Source of the DNA: Vulcanimicrobiota bacterium
Lineage (GTDB): Bacteria; Vulcanimicrobiota; Xenobia; Xenobiales; JADMJV01
Length of the DNA stretch: 64,000 nucleotides
Reading direction: 5' to 3'
Assembly (NCBI GenBank): GCA_019637395.1
Contig: JAHBVR010000018.1
Coordinates: forward strand, 108,352-172,351
Made by a program: the position numbers and the translations under genes. Positions 24,180 through 32,031 of this stretch are shown here, piece by piece (within the stretch, counting starts at the first letter, position 1; each line of letters starts with the position of its first letter). The notes under the pieces are model-generated. The model searched no databases. It saw only the letters and a program-made list of their open reading frames with translations, and was not told where the DNA came from.

Positions 24180-26560
24180 CCCAGGTTCGCCCCCACGAGT
24201 GGCCCAAACTACGTTTCCTCCTGATACAGATCCTGATCAGCTGGACGGGCTTAGCCATCGCCATGATGGTGACGGACACGCTGTTGCTCTCCACTCTGGG
24301 GATCAAGTACCTGCCGGCCGCCCTCTTGCTCTCGTCTATTTTTACTTTGAGCAGTTCACTCGGATACACGGCTTTACTCGGTCGTTATCAAAGCCTGCAG
24401 TTGCTGCAAGGCACGCTGGCGTTGGTGGGAGCCCTGCTGCTGACCGGCTTTGCCGGGCTCAAAGCCGGCTTCGCCTGGCTGTGTCTGCCACTGTTGGCCC
24501 TCTATGGAACCAATTTTTCCATGGTGGCCACGCAGAGCTTCGGGCTGGCCAGCGAATGTATCGATACCTACTCGAGCAAGCGGCTCTTTCCCGTGCTCAC
24601 GGTAGCGGCCACCTGCGGCGAGCTATTGGGAGGATTGCTGGTCGCCGCCGGAGCCCGCTGGATCGATCCGCCAGGTTGGGTACTGGTCTGGTCCGGCTCC
24701 AATTTCCTTGCCCTGGGCTGGCTCTGGGCTCACCGCCATCCTTTGAAACAATGGCGTCAGCAGCGCACTTCGCGCCAACCGTCGGGGGCGATCCTGCAGT
24801 ATCTGCGCCAGGCTCCCATGGCCAGGGCGCTCACGCTGCTTCTGCTGGGCATGGTGCTCTGCCAGGGATTCTCACAGTACCTCTTCTCCCAGGTATTTTC
24901 TCATGCGTTTCCCCAGGCTCGCGATCTGGCCTACTTTTTGGGCGCTTTGGTAGCGCTGACCAATCTGGCCGAACTGGTCATCGCCACTCAGTTGACTCCC
25001 CGCCTGGTGCAATGGCTGGGAGTAGCTCGAGCCGGCTGGCTGCACCCGCTCTTGATGCTCAGCGGGCTGGTCGGACTGAGCCTGCAATTCCAACTCGGGC
25101 CGGCCGTATGGTTGTGGATCTGCCGGCGCACCATGCAAGACAGTCTGGCCACCCCCGTGCGCAATCTTCTCTACAACGCCATTCCGGGACGCGTGCGCGG
25201 CCACCTGCGCGCCTTCCTCGACGGAGTGGTGGTCTCGTGTGCCCAGGCCTGCGTGGCTTTGCTGTTGATCCTGCTGCAGCGCCAACTGGCTCCCGTGCAA
25301 ATCAGCTACGCAGGCGTAGGCCTGGCGTTGGTCTACTGGTTGGGAGCCCTGGGGGCCAGTCGTAATTATTTGCGCACTCTGGTGGGCGAACTGGAAGTGG
25401 AAGGCTTGCGGCTGCAATCCCAAAGCGCTTCGGAAACCTTGATCCGGCCATCGACCCGGCCGGATCGCTCCCTGGCCGAATGGGAAACCGAGCTCCTGAG
25501 CGCCCGCTCTCCCGAGCTTGCCATGGATGCCCTGGCTCGCCATTCCGATCCACTGGCGCTGCAAATGCTGGCTCGCGGCCTGGCTCTCCCCTCCTCTGGC
25601 CGGCGCCATGAAGTGGCCCGGCGGCTGGCCGCGCTCGGCGAACCGGGAGTGCGTGCCGCTCTCCCCTATCTTTTTTCCGACCAGTTCGCCACCGTCGAGG
25701 CTGCCTTGCAAGTTCTTGGGGAGAGCGCCACCGCCTGGGGAGTGTCACTACTTCAGGGCCAGTTCGCCTCGCGAGCCCGGGCGGCGGCTCGGGCCTGGCT
25801 GGCCGGTCACCAACTGGCCGCCGGCACACTCCCGGAACGCTTCCTCAAAGAAGCTTTATACCAGGAATGCGGGCGACACCAGCGCCTGGCCTTCCGTGTC
25901 CTGCGCTGGCTGGAAGGCGAAGAACTGGTGGAAACTCTGCGGCTGGCTCTGCTCTCTCGGGGTGGCCGGAGCGCCGGCGCCCTGGAGGTCCTCTCCAATC
26001 TGGGGGAACGCCAACTGGCCCAACTCTTCGTGACCTTGCTGGAACCGAACTCCGATACGGAACGGGCCCGCTTGCTTCAAGAGGCCCTGGGTAAGGCGGG
26101 AACCGGGGTGGCCGCGCTGAGCGACGATCCTTGGGTACGTTGGGCCTCAGTGCGCGCGAGCCGCGCGGCCACGGACTGGGAGTTGAACAAGATGGAGCAG
26201 CTTCTGGCCTTGCGCCGGACCCGGCCGTTTCATCGCCTGGATCTGGACCAATTGGAAGTTGCGCGTCTGCGTATGGTGGAGGAACGCTTCCAGGGCGGAC
26301 GGCTCTTCTGGCAAGCCGGCCAGGTGCTCAAGCGCGCTTTCGTGCCTCTGCAGGGTGACCTTGAAAACGGCTTCTTGGGAGGGGTGGAGCTGGTGGGCCA
26401 GTTCCCCGCGCGCTCCGGCCTGGTCACCCGGGGCCCGGTACGCGTCCTCAGCCTGGCCCGTCCCGACTGGGAACATATCCTACGATATCTACCGGATCTG
26501 GCCTCGGGGACCTTTCAATGGCTCAGTGCTGAGTTGAGGCGGAGCGAGATGGCCGCGTGA
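24158..26560 (+). CDS. Transporter-like membrane protein fused to HEAT-like and cyclic-nucleotide-binding-like domains
   Basis: 800 residues from a GTG overlapping the sensor by 22 bases. Residues ~15-400 hold about 10-12 membrane segments in an MFS/nucleotide-carrier-like arrangement. Residues ~425-690 are helical repeats resembling HEAT (LAALGEPGVRAALPYLFSDQ, VLSNLGERQLAQLFVTLLE). The C-terminal ~100 residues look like a degenerate cNMP-binding domain: GGRLFWQAGQVLKRAFVPLQGDLENGF, then VLSLARPDWEHILRYLPDLA. NTT-type carriers with HEAT and cNMP domains exist in other bacteria, which supports the reading, but transport activity is inferred. Confidence 0.72.
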   Translation: MATWPVLTQVRPHEWPKLRFLLIQILISWTGLAIAMMVTDTLLLSTLGIKYLPAALLLSSIFTLSSSLGYTALLGRYQSLQLLQGTLALVGALLLTGFAGLKAGFAWLCLPLLALYGTNFSMVATQSFGLASECIDTYSSKRLFPVLTVAATCGELLGGLLVAAGARWIDPPGWVLVWSGSNFLALGWLWAHRHPLKQWRQQRTSRQPSGAILQYLRQAPMARALTLLLLGMVLCQGFSQYLFSQVFSHAFPQARDLAYFLGALVALTNLAELVIATQLTPRLVQWLGVARAGWLHPLLMLSGLVGLSLQFQLGPAVWLWICRRTMQDSLATPVRNLLYNAIPGRVRGHLRAFLDGVVVSCAQACVALLLILLQRQLAPVQISYAGVGLALVYWLGALGASRNYLRTLVGELEVEGLRLQSQSASETLIRPSTRPDRSLAEWETELLSARSPELAMDALARHSDPLALQMLARGLALPSSGRRHEVARRLAALGEPGVRAALPYLFSDQFATVEAALQVLGESATAWGVSLLQGQFASRARAAARAWLAGHQLAAGTLPERFLKEALYQECGRHQRLAFRVLRWLEGEELVETLRLALLSRGGRSAGALEVLSNLGERQLAQLFVTLLEPNSDTERARLLQEALGKAGTGVAALSDDPWVRWASVRASRAATDWELNKMEQLLALRRTRPFHRLDLDQLEVARLRMVEERFQGGRLFWQAGQVLKRAFVPLQGDLENGFLGGVELVGQFPARSGLVTRGPVRVLSLARPDWEHILRYLPDLASGTFQWLSAELRRSEMAA

Positions 26561-26792
26561 GCACGTAGAAAGTCATGGCCAGCGCGGCCAGCGCGGCCGT
26601 CTTAGGGAAACATGCTCCGAAAAGGACGGCGCATACGATTCCCAGCAAAACCGCTCGACCCAGGGTCATCATCAGAGTCAGACTGGCGAAGAAAACGAAG
26701 GGAAGCACCGCCTGAGTCAGATAGGCGAGCATGCCGAACACGGCCAGGAAGAGAAAAGCTTTAAGCATTCGGTAGGAAGTGTGGTTGTTCAT
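26523..26792 (-). CDS. Small membrane protein
   Basis: 89 residues with two or three hydrophobic stretches (LKAFLFLAVFGMLAYLTQAVLPFVFFASLTLMM region, then AVLLGIVCAVLFGACF). No family recognised. Its 3' end overlaps the convergent transporter-like gene by 38 bases. Real but uncharacterised; the long hydrophobic pattern makes chance unlikely. Confidence 0.55.
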   Translation of the reverse strand: MNNHTSYRMLKAFLFLAVFGMLAYLTQAVLPFVFFASLTLMMTLGRAVLLGIVCAVLFGACFPKTAALAALAMTFYVLTRPSRSASTQH

Positions 26793-26936
26793 AGTTTCAG
26801 CTTAAGTCTTGTCCCCTCGATCCCGTAGATTCCAACGTCCCGGCCGGCAAAGGACGGGCATACCGGAGGAGTCCAGCGCCCCACCTGGGAAAACCTGGCC
26901 CGCGCCCTCGGCGACTCATCTCAAGGAGCACTCTCC

Positions 26937-27569
26937 ATGAAACTGTATGCTCTCCCCCCCTCTCCGAACACTTTCAAGGTCATGGCCCTGGCCAACCATT
27001 TGGGACTGGAAATGGAAGTCATCGACATGGACGTAGCCAGCGGCGGCCACAAGACGCCCGACTACATGGCCAAGAATCCCAACGCCTTGATGCCCACCCT
27101 GGAAGACGGCGATTTCTGCCTTTGGGAATCCAACGCAATTCTCATGTACCTGGCTCAAAAGAAGCCGGAAAGCGGCCTCTGGCCGGCCGACTCGAAAGGT
27201 CAGGCCAAAGTTCAGCAGTGGTTGAATTGGGGGGGCAATCACTGGGGCCCGGCCATTCGCCCCTTCTTCTTCGAGCGTATCATCAAGGCTCGTTTCGGCC
27301 TGGGGCCCGCCGACGAAGCGGAGCTGGCCAAGGCGGCCGAGGCCTTTCCGAAAGCCGCCGACGTTCTTGAGGGGCATCTGAAAAACCACCCGTTCCTGGT
27401 GGGCGATCAGTTGACCATCGCCGACTTTGCCATGGCTTCCAGCGGGCCCTACCTGGCCATGGCCGGAGTACCTCTGGAGAACTATCCCAACATCCAGGCC
27501 TACTGCGCTCGCGTGACCGGCACCGAAGCTTGGAAAAAGGCCGTTCCTCAGCTGCCCGCGATAAAATAG
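26937..27569 (+). CDS. Glutathione S-transferase family protein
   Basis: 210 residues, normal length. The N-terminal thioredoxin-like domain has MKLYALPPSPNTFKVMALANHLGLE, cis-Pro in NALMPTLEDGD and the glutathione gamma-Glu site LWESNAILMYLA. The all-helical C-terminal domain has FLVGDQLTIADFAMAS. Ser10, in the position used by Ser-type GSTs, is the likely catalytic residue. The ATG has AAGGAG at 26924-26929. It probably conjugates or reduces small electrophiles in the cytosol; the substrate is unknown. It converges on the GH43-like gene with no gap. Confidence 0.9.
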   Translation: MKLYALPPSPNTFKVMALANHLGLEMEVIDMDVASGGHKTPDYMAKNPNALMPTLEDGDFCLWESNAILMYLAQKKPESGLWPADSKGQAKVQQWLNWGGNHWGPAIRPFFFERIIKARFGLGPADEAELAKAAEAFPKAADVLEGHLKNHPFLVGDQLTIADFAMASSGPYLAMAGVPLENYPNIQAYCARVTGTEAWKKAVPQLPAIK

Positions 27570-29279
27570 TCAGGGACAGTCGGCCACCGGCCCCAAGGTG
27601 CTCACTCCACACTCGTTAAAAGCTTCGACGGCGAAGAAGTAGCCCTGGGGCAAGTTGAGGGCACGGATCTCCAAAGGCCCTGGCTGGTCGGCCCAGACCT
27701 GGTAGGTCTGATATAGCTTGTTGGGAGCGATGCCCCAGCGTACATTGTAACCGCTGGCCCTTTCCACACGCGCCCAATCGACAAAGGCATTGCGCCGGTC
27801 CGTATCCCGCCGCACCTCCAGCCGAGCCGGAGGGAGCGGCGGTTTGCCGTCAGCCGAACCAAAGACACGCAGGTCGGCAATGGCCAGACGCGGGGCGGCC
27901 ACGTGCCCGTGGACGTAACGAACATATCGAATGCGAGCGGGGTGCTTGAGCTGCACGTAGGCACAGGGGCGGTCGCGGCGGGGCTCCCCGGCCAGCTCGT
28001 GCAGCACCTCCCATTTGCGACCGTCCCGCGAACCGAGCAGTTGGAACTCGGTGTAGACGCGCGGTCCGTTGTCAAAGACGTCGGACTGGTAGTCAGCATA
28101 GTTCACCTGAACGGCCCGGACCGTGCATTCCTTCAGGAGATCCATGGTCAGGAGCTCTCCTTTGCGAGCGCTGGCGGCGACCCAAAAAGTACGTAAACTC
28201 TCGTCGCCGGCATGGCTGGCCGGGTGCTCTTTTTCCAGTGTGGAGGAAGCGGTCAGAGGCTTGTGGTGCGAGAGCAACATCCAACCGCTGAACTTGCCGT
28301 CCAGGTGGTGCGGCCAATCGCCGAAGCGCGTGTCACAAAACATGTCTCCGCTCGGGTCAAAACCCGCGGGATGCATTACAATACGGCGCTCCATTCCCCA
28401 GTTGAATCCGATCCAGCAGGTACCGGTCAGCCAGTGACGCCCCTGAAAGTCCTGAAAGAAGTTGCCGTGCCCGGTGCCGCAAGCGAAGCCGCCGGGGCGG
28501 TAGGCCACCGGATTGTAAGGCGCGTAATGAAAGGGACCCAAGGGCCCTTCTCCCTCATAGGTTCCGGTCGCGTAAACATTGTACTCGGTTCCGGGCGCGC
28601 CATATTGAAGGTAGTATTTGCCCTGGTGCTTGGTCATCCAGGCACCCTCGGTGAAGGGCTTGATGTCTCCCTTGTGGTCCTGGCCGAAACGTTCCCAGCC
28701 ATGCTGTTCCGGGTCGAGCACAATCAATCCCCGGGGACTTCCCTTGTAGCTGAGCTGGCGTTGAGGATCGAGCTCGATGCCATAGAGCGGGAAGACATTG
28801 GATGAGCCAAAATACATGAACCAGCGGTCGCTGTCGGGATCATGGAAGATGGACGGGTCCCAGGGCCCGTCGGCGCCTTTCATCAAAGGCAGCCAACGGT
28901 TGAAAAATTCCACCTTGCCCTGGTCCGGATCGGTCAGTTCCAAAATGGGCCGTTGGGTGAAAGTGGACTGGAAAAGATAAAGCTTGTTGCGCACCGATAG
29001 GGCGGCCGGAGCGCACATGTCCTCAAACGGCCACTTGTCCGGCTTTACGTAGTTCCAGTGAAGCAAGTCCTTGGATTTCCACCAGCCGCCCGAGATGGTC
29101 ACAAAAAGATAGTAGGCGCCTTGGTGCGGCACGATCACCGGGTCGGCTCCCGAGCGGTAGGAAATGCGCTCGGGTAACTGCTCAAAGTTATATTTGTAAT
29201 CGAGGTCGACGGGATTGCAGTAAGTGGGCTGGGCCCAGGCCAATCCGGACAGACAGAGAGAGAGCAGTGCTTTTTTCAT
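27570..29279 (-). CDS. Secreted GH43-like beta-propeller protein with discoidin-like and FN3-like domains
   Basis: 569 residues from ATG 29279, where a signal peptide is clear (MKKALLSLCLSGLAWA). Residues ~40-330 form a GH43/GH62-like five-bladed propeller: RSGADPVIVPHQGAYYLF with the base Asp, DGPWDPSIFHDPDSDRWFMYFG with the second Asp, and TEGAWMTKHQGKYYLQYGAPGTE with the general-acid Glu. Residues ~350-470 resemble an F5/8 type C carbohydrate-binding domain (STLEKEHPASHAGDESLRTFWVA). The C-terminus is FN3-like. It probably attacks arabinan or xylan-type polysaccharide outside the cell. Confidence 0.86.
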   Translation of the reverse strand: MKKALLSLCLSGLAWAQPTYCNPVDLDYKYNFEQLPERISYRSGADPVIVPHQGAYYLFVTISGGWWKSKDLLHWNYVKPDKWPFEDMCAPAALSVRNKLYLFQSTFTQRPILELTDPDQGKVEFFNRWLPLMKGADGPWDPSIFHDPDSDRWFMYFGSSNVFPLYGIELDPQRQLSYKGSPRGLIVLDPEQHGWERFGQDHKGDIKPFTEGAWMTKHQGKYYLQYGAPGTEYNVYATGTYEGEGPLGPFHYAPYNPVAYRPGGFACGTGHGNFFQDFQGRHWLTGTCWIGFNWGMERRIVMHPAGFDPSGDMFCDTRFGDWPHHLDGKFSGWMLLSHHKPLTASSTLEKEHPASHAGDESLRTFWVAASARKGELLTMDLLKECTVRAVQVNYADYQSDVFDNGPRVYTEFQLLGSRDGRKWEVLHELAGEPRRDRPCAYVQLKHPARIRYVRYVHGHVAAPRLAIADLRVFGSADGKPPLPPARLEVRRDTDRRNAFVDWARVERASGYNVRWGIAPNKLYQTYQVWADQPGPLEIRALNLPQGYFFAVEAFNECGVSTLGPVADCP

Positions 29280-29329
29280 CCGCGATGATTGGAAAAGGGA
29301 GGTGGGAATTCCTGGAGTAATCGAGGCGG

Positions 29330-29665
29330 GTGGAACTCTCTTACTCAACCGACCCCAACTGGTGCTCCCGGTGCAAACACCTGCCCTGCCGTTGCGGCGC
29401 CCTCAAGAAAAAGCCGGCGCCCACGGCCGGCAGTGGTCCCATCAAACTGCGTCTGGAAAAGAAACGCGGCAAAGCCCAGATCATCGTCTGCGAAACCGGC
29501 ATGAACGACGCCCAACTCAAGGAACTGCTCAAACAGATCCAGGCGGCCTGCGGCACCGGCGGCTGCGTCAAGGACGGCAACCTGGAAATCCAGGGCGATC
29601 ACCGCGAAAAGATCGAGCAAATCCTGGCCGCTCGGGGCCTGAAAAGCAAACGCTCCGGTGGTTAG
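29330..29665 (+). CDS. SUI1/YciH-family translation-associated protein
   Basis: 111 residues from a GTG. The C-terminal ~75 residues are the eIF1/SUI1 fold: PIKLRLEKKRGKAQIIVCETGM, then QAACGTGGCVKDGNLEIQGDHREKIEQIL with the conserved GTGG turn. The N-terminus has the YSTD...C-x2-C...C-x-C cluster usual in bacterial members, perhaps metal-binding. Bacterial YciH relatives influence initiation fidelity; the exact role is unresolved. The start of the Fur-family gene follows 16 bases after the stop. Confidence 0.88.
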   Translation: MELSYSTDPNWCSRCKHLPCRCGALKKKPAPTAGSGPIKLRLEKKRGKAQIIVCETGMNDAQLKELLKQIQAACGTGGCVKDGNLEIQGDHREKIEQILAARGLKSKRSGG

Positions 29666-29681
29666 AGGGGCTCGTTACGCC

Positions 29682-30182
29682 GTGACAGAACCCCCTAGCG
29701 TGAATGAATGGGCGAAAGTACTACGCGAGAAAAACCTGCGGGCGACTCCTCAAAGACTGGTGATCCTGAAAGCCCTGGAGACCCTGCATTCCCAGGATCA
29801 TCATCGCCACGTCACCGCCCGTGACGTCTTCGAACAGGTGCAGGAGACCCTGCCGGGGCTGAACGTGACCACCGTCTATCGCACCCTCGAGGGGCTCAAT
29901 CAAGTGGGCATCGTGGATTTGATGACCGGAACCAAGGATCAGGTTCGCTTTTCGCTGCGCGAGCCGGAACACCGTCACGGCCATCTGGTTTGCAAAGCCT
30001 GCGGCCACGTGGAAACCATCGACTTGGAGCCCGTTCACCTGCTCGCTCACGCCATTTTCGACAAACATGGCTTCGCCATTGATGAGGAACACTTTACTCT
30101 CTCGGGCCGCTGCCAGAACTGCCAGACCGGCGAATGGCACCAGGAGCATGACCACGATCACGACCATCAGCATCAACACTGA
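29682..30182 (+). CDS. Fur-family metal-responsive repressor
   Basis: 166 residues. Winged-helix part: LREKNLRATPQRLVILKALE and NVTTVYRTLEGLNQVGIVD. Metal-binding dimer domain: HRHGHLVCKACGHVETID and CQNC form the structural zinc site, with His ligands around it. The His-rich tail (HQEHDHDHDHQHQH) is more typical of zinc-responsive Zur. I chose GTG 29682 because AGAGGGG lies 11 bases upstream; a GTG at 29658 overlapping the SUI1 gene is the alternative. No metal transporter is adjacent, so the regulon is elsewhere. Confidence 0.88.
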   Translation: MTEPPSVNEWAKVLREKNLRATPQRLVILKALETLHSQDHHRHVTARDVFEQVQETLPGLNVTTVYRTLEGLNQVGIVDLMTGTKDQVRFSLREPEHRHGHLVCKACGHVETIDLEPVHLLAHAIFDKHGFAIDEEHFTLSGRCQNCQTGEWHQEHDHDHDHQHQH

Positions 30183-31516
30183 CTAGCAGCGGCCAGCTCC
30201 AGGCGCGCGCAGATTTCCGGCAGCCACTCCAGATGCTCGGGCTTCATCAGGCAACTGCGCAGACAGGCCAGACGCGGTTGATCCCAATCCAACTCCGGCC
30301 AGACCAGTCCTTGGGAAACCTGGGTAACGGCCAGATGCAGATCCAACTCGGCGGCCTTCTCGAAAATGGCCTGGGATTTGCGGGAAACCTCGCCGGCGCT
30401 GGTTCCTTGGGGGGCCCAGACCACCAGATCCAGCTCGGGCTCGAATAAGAGCTTCCAGTGCTCGGGCCGTTCCTTCAGCCAGCCGGCCAGTCCGCGGGCG
30501 GCTTTCAGGGACTGATCCAGACGCTGGCCCAGTTCCCCGCCTCGCTCCAGCGGCAGCAAGCGCTGGGTGGCCCACAGAGCCACGGCGGCCGCGCCGGGGC
30601 GCGAGCATTCCAGGCTGATCTCGCCCAGGTGCAACTCAGCGGAACTGAAATAGGTGTATGGGGAATCGTGCTTGTAAAAGCGACCCACGGACGGGTCGCG
30701 GAAAAGCACGCAGCCACATCCGTAGGGCTGCATTCCGTGCTTGTGGGGGTCGATAGCCAGGGAGTGAGCCCGAGGCACCGCCGCGAAAGCCCGGGCCGCC
30801 TGTCCTCCCAGACTCTCCGCCAGTCGAAAGTAGCCTCCATAGGCTGCATCCACGTGAACGCGCACTCCGTAGCGCTCGGCCAGGGGAAAAATCAGATGCA
30901 GCGGATCGACCGCCCCCACCGCCGAGGTTCCCAGCGTAACGACTATTGTACCCACGTCCCCTTTCGCCAGCTCAGCCTCCAATGAGGCCAGGTCGAGGCG
31001 CGCCGCCGGATCCACCGCCAGCGGACTAAAGGGCAGTTGTAGAACGCCGCAGATTCTTTGATGCGTATAGTGAGCCTGCGAGGAGGCCAGGATTCGCTTG
31101 CCCGGATGCAGGCAGCCGGCGATCCAGAGGGCTTCCAGATTGGCGAAGGTGCCGCCGCTGGTCAGATGGCCCAGGTGCTCGGACCATCCCAGCATAGCGG
31201 AGATTTCCGCCACTGCTTCTTTTTCCAGAGCCGAACTGGCCCGCCCGCCGTCGAGAGCGTGATTGTTAGGGTTGATAAACTGGGCCAGAGCGTAGGCCAG
31301 ACGAGCCAGCGGATGGGGCGGCTTGAGCATCTGGCCGGCGTAAAGCGGGTGATGGTATGGATAGTTATCGCGCATCCGGCCGGCCACTTCCAGCAAGACG
31401 GGTCGCAGGCGCTCCACGTCCAGCCGCGTTTCCGCCGGAGGCAACCGGGAGAATCCGTTGCCGAGATGATTGAGGGCTTCTTGCAATAAGTCGAGACCAG
31501 CTTGTGAAATAAACAT
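30173..31516 (-). CDS. Group II PLP-dependent decarboxylase
   Basis: 447 residues. Family motifs: the PLP-stacking region HLTSGGTFANLEALWIA, then VHVDAAYGGYF, and the Schiff-base lysine in SLAIDPHKHGMQPYGCG. This is the aromatic-amino-acid/glutamate/tyrosine decarboxylase superfamily (type II). The substrate cannot be assigned. The protein starts immediately beside repeat copy B and is divergent from the lone BMC shell gene. Its 3' end overlaps the Fur-family gene by 10 bases. Confidence 0.9.
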   Translation of the reverse strand: MFISQAGLDLLQEALNHLGNGFSRLPPAETRLDVERLRPVLLEVAGRMRDNYPYHHPLYAGQMLKPPHPLARLAYALAQFINPNNHALDGGRASSALEKEAVAEISAMLGWSEHLGHLTSGGTFANLEALWIAGCLHPGKRILASSQAHYTHQRICGVLQLPFSPLAVDPAARLDLASLEAELAKGDVGTIVVTLGTSAVGAVDPLHLIFPLAERYGVRVHVDAAYGGYFRLAESLGGQAARAFAAVPRAHSLAIDPHKHGMQPYGCGCVLFRDPSVGRFYKHDSPYTYFSSAELHLGEISLECSRPGAAAVALWATQRLLPLERGGELGQRLDQSLKAARGLAGWLKERPEHWKLLFEPELDLVVWAPQGTSAGEVSRKSQAIFEKAAELDLHLAVTQVSQGLVWPELDWDQPRLACLRSCLMKPEHLEWLPEICARLELAAASQC

Positions 31517-31527
31517 GCGACGGCCTT

Positions 31528-31603
31528 CCCCCTGGCCCCCCCCTGCTCCTCGGGATCTAGGGGGGACTGCCGTCTCCCCCTAGAACCCCCCTGCTCCTCG
31601 GGA
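31528..31603. repeat. GC-rich palindromic repeat, copy B
   Basis: Two tandem units share CCCCCCTGCTCCTCGGGA (ends at 31555 and 31602). The left arm CTAGGGGG (31557-31564) and right arm CCCCCTAG (31576-31583) form a perfect 8-base dyad around an 11-base loop. The core matches copy A in inverse orientation. It fills most of the divergent gap between the PLP decarboxylase and the BMC gene. Confidence 0.85.
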
Positions 31604-31654
31604 GGAAAGCGCGCGGAACAGCAGGAAAGGCAGGCCAAACTGGAAGGCGGTTGG

Positions 31655-31936
31655 GTGATCGTGGCTTATAGACAGGCTGTTGGAATGATTGAAACGATGG
31701 GCTTCGTGGGAGCGGTGGAAGCTGCCGACGCGGCCGTCAAAGCGGCCAATGTCAAGATCGTCAAATACGCGTCGGTAGACGGTGGATTGGTTTCCATTCA
31801 CGTGCGCGGCGACGTGGGCGCGGTGCAGGCGGCGGTGGACGCAGCCGCCGAGGCGGCTCGACGGGTAGGCTCGGTCTTCGCCGTGCACGTCATCCCGGCT
31901 CCCAGCGAGGATGTGGACGAAAGCATCTACAAGTAA
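31655..31936 (+). CDS. Bacterial microcompartment shell protein (BMC-H type)
   Basis: 93 residues, the length of PduA/EutM-type hexameric shell proteins. The signature is unmistakable: QAVGMIETMGFVGAVEAADAAVKAANVKIVKY, VHVRGDVGAVQAAVDAAA and AVHVIPAPSEDVD. Such proteins tile the shell of protein organelles. It is unusual here because no vertex protein (BMC-P), second shell protein, aldehyde dehydrogenase or encapsulated enzyme is adjacent. The GTG at 31655 is chosen; a second GTG at 31661 would shorten it by two residues. Neighbours are a divergent PLP decarboxylase and the 32-kb operon. Confidence 0.9.
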   Translation: MIVAYRQAVGMIETMGFVGAVEAADAAVKAANVKIVKYASVDGGLVSIHVRGDVGAVQAAVDAAAEAARRVGSVFAVHVIPAPSEDVDESIYK

Positions 31937-31951
31937 GTTCTATGTAAACCG

Positions 31952-32008
31952 CATTGTGACAATAAGCACAATGTGCTACTTTCAAGTCGTATCATAGTAA
32001 AATACGAC
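31952..32008 (+). promoter_or_regulatory. Two adjacent dyads upstream of the 32.0-kb operon
   Basis: Dyad 1: CATTGTG (31952-31958) and CACAATG (31967-31973), 8-base spacer, resembling Crp/Fnr-type half-sites. Dyad 2: GTCGTAT (31986-31992) and ATACGAC (32002-32008), 9-base spacer. Both are perfect 7-base inverted repeats in the AT-rich 95-base gap between the BMC gene and the operon. A strong ribosome site GAAGGAGA follows at 32011-32018. Operator function is inferred from symmetry and position. Confidence 0.6.
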
Positions 32009-32031
32009 CTGAAGGAGACACAGAACTCCCC

